From contig JAIBBN010000005.1 in NCBI GenBank assembly GCA_019694655.1, forward strand, positions 122,035 to 186,034: DNA of 64,000 nucleotides. The letters run 5' to 3'. This stretch comes from Leptospirales bacterium. GTDB taxonomy: Bacteria > Spirochaetota > Leptospiria > Leptospirales > Leptonemataceae. The notes under the pieces were generated by a model. The model did no database searches, had not been told where the DNA came from, and worked only from the letters and a program-made list of their open reading frames with translations. Of this stretch, positions 17,258 to 25,633 are shown piece after piece. The position numbers were made by a program, and so were the translations under genes. Position 1 is the first letter of the stretch, and every line of letters starts with the position of its first letter.

Positions 17258-17404
17258 GTTGCGCAGACTGGCGCGCCTGGGCAGGGCGGCAAGAGCTTTC
17301 AAACCTGAACGGCTTCAGGCGCGGCCGATCGCACTGGCGACGAATCGCTCCGACGGCGTCAGGAATCCATTGCCGGATGGCGCGGCGCTCTGGAGCATGC
17401 CGCC

Positions 17405-18703
17405 GTGGCATCGATCAAGCAGTTCTTCATTCCGCCGGATTTCAATCTGGCAGCGGCCTGGTTTGTGGACGCCGCGCTGCCCATGGCGCTGCAGCAGTAC
17501 CAGAACATTCGCGAGATAGCAATCGAGCCGGAAGACCGGCGGCTCTTGCGTTCGCTCCGCGATCGGCGTCTCCTCTTTTTCACCAATCACCCCAGTCAGG
17601 CCGAGCCCCTGATCGCCTACCATGTGGCCAATGTGATGGGCAGCCGTTTTCGCTACATGGCCACGCGCCGCGCTTTCGATTTTCTATTTGGCGCTGTTGG
17701 CAAACTGTTCTCCGGCATTGGCGCATACAGCGTTCTGCCTGGCGTTCCCGATCGCGAATCAATGCGTATGACGCGCCAGATTCTGGCCGCCGCCGGCGGC
17801 AAGCTGGTCATCTTTCCGGAAGGCGAGCCGATGTGCGGCGAGAACGACAGCCTGATGCCCTTCCAGGCCGGCTTCCTGAAGCTGAGCTTTGCCGCACTGG
17901 CTGACGCGCGTAAAAACGAACCGAACGCGGACATCACCATTCTGCCGGGATTCATCAAGTACGTCATTCAAACGCCGCGTCCGGAAATTCTAAAGCACCT
18001 GGAGCACTCCATTGCGGCCATTGAGCAAAAACTGGGCGCCGATCCTGGCGGACGCAACCTGCTGCGCCGCTTTCTGATGGTCGGTCGCTTGCTGCTGGAG
18101 GACTTTGAGAAGCGCTATCACATTGAAGTGCGTCCGGAAACCGATTTCACCTATCGCGTTGGCCGTCTGCGGCATCGCATTCTGGATAACGTGGCGCGCT
18201 CCATGAACTTGAAGCACTACGACAAAGAAGCGGATGCTATCCATAAGCTTCGTCATCTGACCAGCATCATTGAGTTGCTGGAGGTCGGCTATGAGGCGCC
18301 GGACTTGCCCCAGCTCAGTCACGCGGCTTTGCAGGAGGCCAATCGCGAGTGTGTCAAAGCCTACGACTTCATCGTCATCAAGCCCGAGTATCTGATCAGT
18401 CGGCCTACGCCGGAGCGATTCTACGAGTGGCTGCAGCGCTTCGAATCGCTGGCGCTGGGCAAGACGCCGCGCGCCCTGGGCGGCGAGCCACATCCGCTGC
18501 CGCGCACCGCCAGGTTGAGCCTGGCTCAGCCCATGTCCCTGGGCGAACACTACGAAGCCTATCGCGCCGATAAGAACGCAGCGGTGGAAGCGCTGAACGG
18601 CAAGATTCGCGCACAGATGGAAGGAATGCTGGAGCGCGCTCAGGCTCTGAGTGAACCAATCGTTGCGCCCAATGATGTCGGCGAGACCGACGGCCATCTT
18701 TAA
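17405..18703 (+). CDS. PlsC-like acyltransferase with long C-terminal extension
   Basis: The 432-residue protein resembles 1-acyl-glycerol-phosphate acyltransferases, which acylate lysophosphatidic acid. The first motif is FFTNHPSQAEPLI, with His62 but Glu67 where the standard NHX4D motif has Asp. The second conserved block is VIFPEGEP, and a further block IKYVIQTPRPE follows. After about residue 200 there is an extension of some 230 residues with no domain I recognise. The start is GTG at 17405, nine bases after GGAG. A close paralogue is at 29357-30640 and shares the same Glu and the same extension (for example KTPRALGGEP). Substrate is therefore uncertain. Confidence 0.75.
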   Translation: MASIKQFFIPPDFNLAAAWFVDAALPMALQQYQNIREIAIEPEDRRLLRSLRDRRLLFFTNHPSQAEPLIAYHVANVMGSRFRYMATRRAFDFLFGAVGKLFSGIGAYSVLPGVPDRESMRMTRQILAAAGGKLVIFPEGEPMCGENDSLMPFQAGFLKLSFAALADARKNEPNADITILPGFIKYVIQTPRPEILKHLEHSIAAIEQKLGADPGGRNLLRRFLMVGRLLLEDFEKRYHIEVRPETDFTYRVGRLRHRILDNVARSMNLKHYDKEADAIHKLRHLTSIIELLEVGYEAPDLPQLSHAALQEANRECVKAYDFIVIKPEYLISRPTPERFYEWLQRFESLALGKTPRALGGEPHPLPRTARLSLAQPMSLGEHYEAYRADKNAAVEALNGKIRAQMEGMLERAQALSEPIVAPNDVGETDGHL

Positions 18704-18813
18704 CAGGCGCTGTCGGGCCGCCGGCGGGCGCCGGCTGTGCGGCAATTATTCCTCGGCGCTGCCGCCTTTCCCGCCGAAAATCAGAATGCGCGCCCAGGCC
18801 GCGCACCTTGCTG

Positions 18814-20022
18814 ATGAGACTGCGCCTCTGGATCCTTCCCGCTGTGCTTTGCGCCCTCCCGGCGGCCGTTTCGGCCGATCGCACGGAGCTGGTCTTCGCC
18901 TTCCGCAACTACCAGACGCAACAGCCGGAGCGTATGATTCTGGTGGGCGAAATCCAGAGCAAGACCAAGGCCCCCGAGGCTCAGGTGCAGGGCGCCCAGA
19001 CCGCGTTTCCTGGCCTCGACACCAGGCTCGATCAAGTAACCGTCAAGGTACAGAACCGTCGCGGCCTGAAGATAGGCCAGAAGCTTTACGTAATCGATAA
19101 AGATCCACACCACCAGCGTTATCGGAATGGGCTGATCGTCGGCGAGATCGAGGTCACGCAGATCCTGAACAATCCCTTCTACGGCTGGGTGTTAACCGGG
19201 CAGGGTATTTTGTTGCGTGTGCGCGAGGGGCACTTTGTAGCGCGGACCCTGGAAACGGAGAATCTGGAGCGCGCCTATGGTTTGAAGAAACGCGGCGACC
19301 ACTATCGCAATCGCGGCGACACGGAGCGCGCCGTACTGAGTTACAATGAAGCCCTCTCGGCGGACGCCTCGCTGCCAGAGGCCAGCGCCGCCCTTGGCGA
19401 CCTGTTTTATTCGCCAGCCTTGCGCCGTCGCCAGGAGGATGCGCCGCTGCGCGCCCTGAGCTACTACGAGCGAGCCTGGCAGAATCGAGTCAATTTCCGC
19501 TACGTTTACGAGGAGTATTCCTTCTATAAAAGCTACGCTCGCGCCCTGCTGGAAGCCTACCGGGTGCGCCGCCTGGAGTCGGCGCAGGAAGAGCAGGCCG
19601 TTCGTCTGCTGGATCGCGTCGCCGAAGTTGCCGCTGCAGCGCTTGGCTTGCGCAACCAGCCAGAGCCGCGCATTGATCTGGCCATCGCCCATTACTACCG
19701 CATGCGCTACTATGAGCGGCAATCCAACGCCCAGGAGCGCAGCAGGCGCGATGAATCGCAGCGCGTCGTGGCTGAAAATTTGCAGCAGCTGATCAATGGC
19801 AACGTCCGTAACCGCGATCTGTACGCCATCGCCTTGCTTTTTTACGGCGAGGAAGAGCTGCAGCTCTCCAGACGCAGCGCACTGGGCGCCTCCGAGCAGG
19901 AGCGTCTGGCGCGGCTGCGCGGCTTGACCCGCGCTATTGCGCCGCTGTACCGGCAATACGCTGGCGTGGATGCCGATCCCGAGGTGCTGCGCCTCCTCGA
20001 TCAGTTGCCGTCCGCGCACTGA
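18814..20022 (+). CDS. Exported TPR-like protein of unknown function
   Basis: The protein is about 402 residues with a signal peptide (MRLRLWILPAVLCALPAAVSA-DR). Residues about 80-145 look like a beta-rich domain (for example VYVIDKDPHHQRY-like segment LYVIDKDPHHQ). From about 155 onwards the sequence is alpha-helical and TPR-like: HYRNRGDTERAVLSYNEAL and ASAALGDLFYSP fit the TPR pattern. This is a periplasmic or lipoprotein-like scaffold rather than an enzyme, by inference. The ATG at 18814 is preferred over a TTG six bases earlier; no strong ribosome binding site is visible. It precedes tgt by 16 bases on the same strand, so the two may be co-transcribed. Confidence 0.55.
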   Translation: MRLRLWILPAVLCALPAAVSADRTELVFAFRNYQTQQPERMILVGEIQSKTKAPEAQVQGAQTAFPGLDTRLDQVTVKVQNRRGLKIGQKLYVIDKDPHHQRYRNGLIVGEIEVTQILNNPFYGWVLTGQGILLRVREGHFVARTLETENLERAYGLKKRGDHYRNRGDTERAVLSYNEALSADASLPEASAALGDLFYSPALRRRQEDAPLRALSYYERAWQNRVNFRYVYEEYSFYKSYARALLEAYRVRRLESAQEEQAVRLLDRVAEVAAAALGLRNQPEPRIDLAIAHYYRMRYYERQSNAQERSRRDESQRVVAENLQQLINGNVRNRDLYAIALLFYGEEELQLSRRSALGASEQERLARLRGLTRAIAPLYRQYAGVDADPEVLRLLDQLPSAH

Positions 20023-20038
20023 TTCTGGCTCTGGTCAG

Positions 20039-21184
20039 ATGGGTCCGATCTACTCGGCTGAGCAATCGATCCCTTCCCAGGCTTTTGCACGCTGCGGGCA
20101 ACTGCGGCTGGGGCAGCTCCAGATATCGACGCCAGTTTTCATGCCGGTCGGAACACGCGGCGCTATCAAGGGCGCCTGGATCGAAGACCTGCGGGAGATT
20201 GGCTATCGCTTAATCCTGGGTAACAGCTACCATCTCTACTTGCGACCCGGAAGCCAGCTGATTGAAAAGCTGGGAGGACTGCACCGTTTTATTGGCTGGA
20301 ACGATGGCGCACTCTTGACGGATAGCGGCGGCTTTCAGGTTTATTCGCTTTCGGAGCGAGTCCGGCTCTCGTCCGAGGGCGTTGAATTTCGCAGCCACAT
20401 TGACGGCAGCGCCCATTTCTTCAGTCCCGAATCAACGCTGCAGTTGCAGCTGGCTTTTGGCAGCAATATCATGATGGCGCTGGACGATTGTCCGCCGGCC
20501 GAGGCCAGCGCCGAACGCTTGCAGCAATCGCTGCAGCGCACCCATCAATGGGCGGCGCGCACCCTGGCCGAACGGAGTCGCTTGATTGAGGCCGGGCGCT
20601 GGCAGTTCGGCCGCCATCATCTCTTTGGCATCGCCCAGGGCGGCCTCGATCGGAAGCTGCGTCATGAATCGCTGGATCAGATTCAGTCCGGCGACTGGGA
20701 TGGAATCGCCATTGGCGGCCTTTCGGTTGGCGAGAGTCGCGAGGAGTTGCACGCCATGCTGGCGCAACTGGCGCCACGGCTTGACCCGCTGCGGCCTCGC
20801 TACTTGATGGGGGTGGGGGCTTTGCCCGATCTGGCAGCGGCTATCGATTGCGGATTTGACATGTTCGATTGCGTCCTGCCGACGCGTAACGCCCGGAATG
20901 GTCAGCTTTTTACCTGGCAGGGTCGAATCAACATCCGCAACCAACGCTTTGCCGAGGATCAGGCGCCCCTGGATGGGGCATGCAACTGTCGGGTCTGCCG
21001 CAACTACAGCAGGGCCTATCTGCGACATCTGTTTCAAGCCGGAGAGATGCTTGGTCCAATGATGGCGACTTTACACAACCTGCACTTTTATGCCGATTTT
21101 ATGCATGCCGCCCGCCGGGCGATCCGCCAGGGCGATTGGTCGGCCTTCAAGAGCCGTTGGGAAAAAATCCCGGAGGCCCCTTGA
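20039..21184 (+). CDS. tgt: Queuine/preQ1 tRNA-ribosyltransferase
   Basis: The 381-residue enzyme exchanges guanine-34 for preQ1 in tRNAs with GUN anticodons, a step in queuosine biosynthesis. The catalytic acid is D95 in LLTDSGGFQVYSL and the nucleophile is D277 in MFDCVLPTRNARNGQLF. GGLSVGES is present. The zinc site is CNCRVCRNYSRAYLRH near residue 320. The ATG at 20039 gives the normal length; a longer frame upstream lies inside the previous gene. No other queuosine genes are in the window. Confidence 0.97.
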   Translation: MGPIYSAEQSIPSQAFARCGQLRLGQLQISTPVFMPVGTRGAIKGAWIEDLREIGYRLILGNSYHLYLRPGSQLIEKLGGLHRFIGWNDGALLTDSGGFQVYSLSERVRLSSEGVEFRSHIDGSAHFFSPESTLQLQLAFGSNIMMALDDCPPAEASAERLQQSLQRTHQWAARTLAERSRLIEAGRWQFGRHHLFGIAQGGLDRKLRHESLDQIQSGDWDGIAIGGLSVGESREELHAMLAQLAPRLDPLRPRYLMGVGALPDLAAAIDCGFDMFDCVLPTRNARNGQLFTWQGRINIRNQRFAEDQAPLDGACNCRVCRNYSRAYLRHLFQAGEMLGPMMATLHNLHFYADFMHAARRAIRQGDWSAFKSRWEKIPEAP

Positions 21185-21280
21185 TTTTTTATCTTGACAT
21201 GGCCGCTTCAGAGCCGCGCCTTCTTTTCTCTTAAAAACTTCCTTGCGGATGCGGGGGGAGCGAAGGCTCATTGCTCAGGT

Positions 21281-21616
21281 ATGGAAATTTCGAGACGCGA
21301 AGTAAACGATATCGCTATTCTGGACGTTAACGGCGAGATCGACCTGTACAATGCTCCAGAAATCAAAGAGCTGATTAACAAGCTGATTGAAGAGCAAAAG
21401 TACAACGTCATCATCAATCTGGACCGCGTTTCGTACATCGATTCGTCGGGCATTGGAGCCTTGATCTCCAGTCTTTCCAATTTGAAGAAGTATCAGGGCG
21501 GCCTGAAGATCATCAATGTTTCCGGTTCTGTTCGTAAAGTATTCGAACTCACCAAATTGACGTCCTTTTTCGAAATCTACGATTCCGAAGGCGACGCCGT
21601 CGCCGCCTTCAAGTAA
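21281..21616 (+). CDS. STAS-domain anti-sigma factor antagonist
   Basis: The 111-residue protein is a single STAS domain of the SpoIIAA/RsbV type. RVSYIDSSGIGALIS holds the serine that the partner kinase phosphorylates; the dephosphorylated form releases a sigma factor by binding the anti-sigma kinase. The start is ATG at 21281 (MEISRREVNDIAILDVNGEID), which gives the standard domain. A serine-kinase-type ATPase lies far away at 46439-47134 and could be a partner, but nothing in the sequence links them. Codon composition is less GC-rich than in the neighbours. The gene lies between tgt and the LysM lipoprotein gene. Confidence 0.9.
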   Translation: MEISRREVNDIAILDVNGEIDLYNAPEIKELINKLIEEQKYNVIINLDRVSYIDSSGIGALISSLSNLKKYQGGLKIINVSGSVRKVFELTKLTSFFEIYDSEGDAVAAFK

Positions 21617-21786
21617 AACTACTGTACGCGGCCGCAGGACGGCGGCTGCGGAAGGTCCCTTCTTTTTTCAGTGGCGCCGGAGAGGCGGCCAGGGCAATCA
21701 TGGCCTGATTGCGGGCCGCTGCCTGCGAGACCTGTTTCATCTTTGCGATTGTCATCGTACTTGATTTGCATCTGGAGGATAGTTTC

Positions 21787-23229
21787 ATGAGAGGCAAACT
21801 GCACCGCTCAGCCCTTGTTCTGAGCCTTGCCGCTGGAGTGACCCTTGCGCTTGTCCATTGTGGCAGCTCGGTCCCGGTCCAGGAGCTTACAGAGGCGCGC
21901 ACACAGCTGGATGCTGCGATTGCAGACCAGGCGCCCCGCCATGCCGCCGAGCAATACAATGCGGCCCGTGCGGCGCTGCTCGAGGCCCATCAAAAGTTGT
22001 CTGACGACGACTACAAAGCGGCGCGTGAGAAGGCTGCTGAGTCTGCAGCACAGTCGCTGGCTGCGCGCGGCATCGCTGCTCCAATCCACGCCCGCGAAAC
22101 GCGCAGCGCAGCGGAGCAGAGCATTGCCGCGGCCGATCGGGCTTATGCAGAATCGCTGGCGCCAAACGACTTCTCGGCGGCGCAATCGCTCTTTCAGGAT
22201 GGCGACCGACTCAGCCAGGCCGCAGCGGCCGCGCCAGCAGGCGATCCGGCAACCCTGGAACAACTCAGCCAGGCTGCGCGCAAATTTCAGGATGCACAGG
22301 CCGCAGCTGATCGCGCACGCAGCGCCTCTCTGGCGCAAAAACAGGACATGCTCGATTCGTTGTCTGGCGTTCGTCAAACGCTGGAACGGGCCTCCGCCTG
22401 GGGCGCCGCGGAAAGCAATGCCGCCGGACTCAGCGCTGCACAGGCCAAACTGGCCGAAGCTGAAGCGCAGATCAATAGCGATGAGCTAAAGGCCGGCGCC
22501 GCTTCGCTCAAAGAAGCCGAGCAGATGGCGCAGGCGCTGGCGCTGGCCGCCGCCGAAAACTATGCCGGCCGTCGTCTGCAAGAAGCGGAACGCGCCGTAT
22601 CCGGAGCGCAGCGCGACTACAACCTGATCAATACGCCGCGCAACCGCGGCGACGCCGAAGCCGGTCAACAATTGCAGACAATCAATGAGCAGGTTGCGGC
22701 CGCAGGCGAGGCGCTGAATTCAGCGCGCCAGAACAACAGCGATCGCAAATACGAGGAATCCATTCGCGACTCTGACGAGGCCATCCGCCTGAGTGAAATC
22801 GTATTCGAGCAGACCGCCTTGCTCTCCGGGCGTTCGCGCCAGAGCAACGTTACAACGGAGCCGCAACCGGTGGTCACTGGCGATCAACGGCAGTATACGG
22901 TGCAGCGCCGCCGCCCGGCGGATTGCCTTTCCTGCATTGCCCGTCGCCGCTCCGTCTATGGCAACAGCCGGCTGTGGCGGCGGATCTATGAGGCCAACCG
23001 GGCTACCATAGGCGAAAATCCGAACCTGATATATCCGGGCCAGGTCCTGGCTATTCCGCCCAAGCGCGGACCGATTACCCCGCAGAAACCGGCCGAAGAG
23101 CAAACTACGCCCGCTGGAAACGAAAATGCGGGGCAGCCTGACCAGCCGATGCAGCCAGCAAACGATAACCCATCCGATGCCGGCGGCATGCAGGACAACC
23201 AGACACAGCCTTCGGAGAATATGCAGTAA
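21787..23229 (+). CDS. LysM-domain lipoprotein, LruA/LipL71-like
   Basis: The 480-residue protein has a lipoprotein signal ([28 protein letters not shown]) with the probable lipidated Cys at position 25. A long Ala/Glu/Gln-rich region (about 30-345) reads as coiled coil with repeated AAR and AEA segments. A C-terminal LysM-like domain (about 375-425) runs from [20 protein letters not shown] to [11 protein letters not shown] and should bind peptidoglycan. The tail is Pro/Gln/Asn-rich. This order matches the Leptospira outer-membrane-associated lipoprotein LruA (LipL71) as I recall it; the assignment is by architecture, not alignment. ATG at 21787 follows GGAGG by eight bases. The gene ends at a strong terminator. 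Confidence 0.75.
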   Translation: MRGKLHRSALVLSLAAGVTLALVHCGSSVPVQELTEARTQLDAAIADQAPRHAAEQYNAARAALLEAHQKLSDDDYKAAREKAAESAAQSLAARGIAAPIHARETRSAAEQSIAAADRAYAESLAPNDFSAAQSLFQDGDRLSQAAAAAPAGDPATLEQLSQAARKFQDAQAAADRARSASLAQKQDMLDSLSGVRQTLERASAWGAAESNAAGLSAAQAKLAEAEAQINSDELKAGAASLKEAEQMAQALALAAAENYAGRRLQEAERAVSGAQRDYNLINTPRNRGDAEAGQQLQTINEQVAAAGEALNSARQNNSDRKYEESIRDSDEAIRLSEIVFEQTALLSGRSRQSNVTTEPQPVVTGDQRQYTVQRRRPADCLSCIARRRSVYGNSRLWRRIYEANRATIGENPNLIYPGQVLAIPPKRGPITPQKPAEEQTTPAGNENAGQPDQPMQPANDNPSDAGGMQDNQTQPSENMQ

Positions 23230-23252
23230 GCCTTTGCTTCTCGCTGCTGTGC

Positions 23253-23287
23253 AAGCCCGACCGGCGATTTGCGGTCGGGCTTTTTTA
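23253..23287 (+). terminator. Rho-independent terminator after the LysM lipoprotein gene
   Basis: AAGCCCGACCG (23253-23263) and CGGTCGGGCTT (23272-23282) form an 11-bp stem with an eight-base loop, followed by T-rich TTTTTAT. It lies 24 bases after the stop at 23229. Confidence 0.88.
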
Positions 23288-23334
23288 TTGGATTTCGGAC
23301 AGGCCGTTGGCGCTTTTCTATCGGGCCGCGCCCA

Positions 23335-23739
23335 TCAATCCAGCAGCGGATTGGCAACAAGCACAAAGGCCAGCAGAAAGAGCCCATAGACCAGATTCAG
23401 GACAGCGCCGATTCGGATTGGCTTGAAGTGCGTACTGAAGCCGCTCAAGAAAACATGCAGCGATAGAAACAAGGTGGCTACCGCGCAAAGTAGCAGCGTA
23501 GTTTGCACGGGCGCAGCCAGGGCGCCGTAGAACAGAACCAGAATCACCGGCAAGATGCCGGCCAATGAGATAAAGGCGCCATGGGCGACCCAGCCCATAA
23601 TAAACAGGCGCGCCTCATTCTCGCTAATATTTCGAAACGCAGTCACTGCGCCGCCGACGATCAGCTGATGGAAGAGCCCCCAGCCAGCGACGATGGCGCC
23701 TAACGCGACGACGATATAGCCCAGCATTTCCAGGATCAT
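23335..23739 (-). CDS. Small integral membrane protein
   Basis: The 134-residue product has four hydrophobic segments, at about residues 5-30, 45-70, 72-95 and 108-130, with short polar links (for example NISENEARLFIMGW). It has no enzyme motif that I recognise. A conserved family of unknown function with four helices is likely. It runs towards the LysM lipoprotein gene, with the terminator at 23253-23287 between the two stops. The start is the ATG at 23737-23739. Confidence 0.6.
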   Translation of the reverse strand: MILEMLGYIVVALGAIVAGWGLFHQLIVGGAVTAFRNISENEARLFIMGWVAHGAFISLAGILPVILVLFYGALAAPVQTTLLLCAVATLFLSLHVFLSGFSTHFKPIRIGAVLNLVYGLFLLAFVLVANPLLD

Positions 23740-23839
23740 TGCAGTTGCATCCGCTGAGCGCCATCAGAACTGTTCTAGCACAATTCCAATCGACGCCGCC
23801 GGCGTCTTCCTCCGGGCTCCCTGGCCTAAGGTAGAATTT

Positions 23840-23910
23840 GCGCCTACAGGGACTCGAACCCCGATTTCAGGTTCCGGAGACCTGCGCTCTATCCATTGAG
23901 CTATAGGCGC
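23840..23910 (-). tRNA. tRNA-Arg, anticodon CCG
   Basis: The minus strand folds as a standard cloverleaf. Acceptor strands GCGCCTA and TAGGCGC pair fully. The D arm is GCTC-loop-GAGC. The anticodon stem CAGGT/ACCTG encloses the loop CTCCGGA, so the anticodon is CCG and reads CGG. The T arm is CGGGG-TTCGAGT-CCCTG. The variable loop is short. The discriminator base would be A at 23839; CCA is not encoded. Confidence 0.95.
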
Positions 23911-23971
23911 TTGAACAAACGCTCGTCAGAGTCAAATTGCCCAATGCTGCGGCAACCGGATTTTGGCCAGA

Positions 23972-24517
23972 TCAGGGCGACTCGGCAGGCAAGTAGCGAT
24001 GTAGGCGATCCATGATATCAAAGAGCGGGCGGTAGCGCTCAAATTCGTCTTCCGGCGCCGTGTAATAGAGGGCGTGCACGCGATTGCCTCGAAAGCGCAA
24101 TACGCCCATCTTACGCAGGCGCCGGCCGTCGGCCAGGTAGAGGCCCTCGAAGCGAAAGGAGCCCTCGCTATCGCTCTGGTCGACGCCCTGCGAGATATAT
24201 TTCCAGCCGTGGTAGCTCAGAGCGATTGCCTGGTACCAACCCAGAGCATACCGGCGCTTGCCGTCCTTATCTCTGGGTCGTTGCTGCAAGCCGCGGTACT
24301 CAAAGCGAACGCCGGCCTCATCAGGCGAGAAGGCTGAGAGGTGAAAGAATTCGCCCTCCTCTCGCGTCCAGTCAGCGGGAAAGACCACCTCCACGCCATG
24401 CTCGCGCAATTCGACGCGTCGCAGATCTCCTTCGGCTACCCGAATACGTCCGGGACAACCCGTCAGCAGCAGGAGCAGGGCGATCGGCAGCAGGACTGAA
24501 AGACTTCGCCGCCTCAT
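23972..24517 (-). CDS. Lipoprotein of unknown function
   Basis: The 181-residue protein has a lipoprotein signal: MRRRSLSVLLPIALLLLLTGC, with LTGC as the lipobox and Cys21 as the lipid site. The mature part is predicted beta-rich (VEVVFPADWTREEGEFFHLSAF) and contains RRYALGWYQAIALSYHGWKY. It may be one of the small lipoprotein folds that handle envelope proteins, but no family is recognised. The ATG overlaps the map stop as ATGA (24514-24517), so it is translated with methionine aminopeptidase. A link between the two functions is not evident. Confidence 0.6.
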   Translation of the reverse strand: MRRRSLSVLLPIALLLLLTGCPGRIRVAEGDLRRVELREHGVEVVFPADWTREEGEFFHLSAFSPDEAGVRFEYRGLQQRPRDKDGKRRYALGWYQAIALSYHGWKYISQGVDQSDSEGSFRFEGLYLADGRRLRKMGVLRFRGNRVHALYYTAPEDEFERYRPLFDIMDRLHRYLPAESP

Positions 24518-25272
24518 TCGCCAAGCCTGGTCAGGATTTCGTAGCCGCCGTCGGTTACCAGACAGGTATGCTCGTACTGCGCCGAGAGCGAGCCGTCTTT
24601 GGTGCGTACGGTCCAGCCGTCGCCCTCGTCGAATTCGACCTGGTAGCCGCCGCGATTGACCATCGGTTCCACGGTAAAGATCATTCCGGCGCGCAGACGA
24701 TCGCGGATAGCGCGCTGCCGGTAATGCGGAATGGAAGGCTCCTCATGGAAGCTGCGACCGATGCCATGTCCCGTCAGATCGCGGACTATGCCGTAGCCAA
24801 GGGGACTCAGAAAGCCGTCGATGGCTTCGCCGATGTCGCACACCCGGGCCTCCGGCCGGATCTGCTCGATTCCAATCCACATCGCGCGCTCTGTATCCTG
24901 GAGCAGTCGTTCGGCATCGGCGCTGATCTGGCCTACCTTGAACATGCGCGAGGTATCGCCATGATAACCCTTCAAGCGGACGGTTATATCCAGGTTGATT
25001 ATGTCGCCATCCTTGAGCACGTCCTTCTTGCTGGGGATGCCATGGCAGACGACATCATTGATGGAAGAGCAAATGGACTTCGGAAAGCCGCGGTAGTTCA
25101 GGGGAGCGCTCTCTGCGCCGCGCTTGATCGTGAAGCGGTGGGCAAAATCGTTGAGCTCGAGGGTGCTGACCCCCGCCGCAACGCGCAGTCCGGTTTCAGC
25201 AAGTACTTCAGCCGCCAACTTGCCAGCCTCGCGCATCTTCTGGATTTCCTGGTTGTTCTTGATGTGGATCAT
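24514..25272 (-). CDS. map: Methionine aminopeptidase, type I
   Basis: The 252-residue cytosolic metalloenzyme removes N-terminal Met from nascent proteins. The five metal ligands are in the expected blocks: NLDITVRLKGYHGDTSRMF (two Asp), LTGHGIGRSFHEEP (His), MIFTVEPM (Glu) and QYEHTCLVT (Glu). The substrate-site segment CSSINDVVCHGIP is also present. Length and N-terminus fit type Ia enzymes without an SH3-binding extension. The downstream lipoprotein gene overlaps by four bases. Confidence 0.96.
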   Translation of the reverse strand: MIHIKNNQEIQKMREAGKLAAEVLAETGLRVAAGVSTLELNDFAHRFTIKRGAESAPLNYRGFPKSICSSINDVVCHGIPSKKDVLKDGDIINLDITVRLKGYHGDTSRMFKVGQISADAERLLQDTERAMWIGIEQIRPEARVCDIGEAIDGFLSPLGYGIVRDLTGHGIGRSFHEEPSIPHYRQRAIRDRLRAGMIFTVEPMVNRGGYQVEFDEGDGWTVRTKDGSLSAQYEHTCLVTDGGYEILTRLGE

Positions 25273-25633
25273 GCTGCCGCGCCCCCAGAATTCAGGCGCT
25301 TCCTTTCCCGGTCGTGGTTATGGCCTCTCCCGTCTGCTCATTTTCTTTTTCGGGGTCCGCGGACGGCCAGTTGCCGGGCGGCAGCGATTTGCCGGGTGCG
25401 GCAGTCGGGGCTGAGCAAAAAAAGTACTGGCCATGGAGAGCCTGGAACATTCAAATACAGCGCGCCGCAGTTGCGGTTGGCGCCAGCAGGCGTCAGCCCT
25501 TGCTGAGGCCCCTGTTCCAAGATTGCCGCTCTCTGTGAAGCCTCCGCAACGTTTTGATCCGCATCGTTCCTTTTGCGCCCTCCGGTTGCCGGTCGATTCT
25601 TTGTCCCTGGCCGGGGCGCTGGACGGCTAAGCG
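25273..25633. other. Divergent intergenic region
   Basis: These 361 bases separate two divergently transcribed genes, map and the CNNM/CBS gene, so promoters for both probably lie here. I see no convincing -35/-10 pair, hairpin or operator. A 60-codon minus-strand frame (25338-25520) has no ribosome binding site or recognisable features and is not annotated. Confidence 0.35.

Noticed and set aside
15839..17308. A 489-codon plus-strand frame opposite leuS
   Set aside because: leuS is complete and confirmed by motifs on the minus strand; the other frame has no domain or ribosome binding site.
21194..21199. TTGACA that could be a -35 box for the STAS gene
   Set aside because: No -10-like hexamer lies 16-18 bases downstream; the AT-rich TTAAAA is too far away.
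24226..25506. A 426-codon plus-strand frame opposite map and the lipoprotein gene
   Set aside because: It is the mirror of map and the lipoprotein gene on the other strand. Its translation is low-complexity Arg/Ala-rich with no domain, a common by-product of high-GC coding.
25338..25520. Short minus-strand frame in the map/CNNM gap
   Set aside because: It lacks a ribosome binding site, domain or convincing composition; the gap is treated as regulatory.
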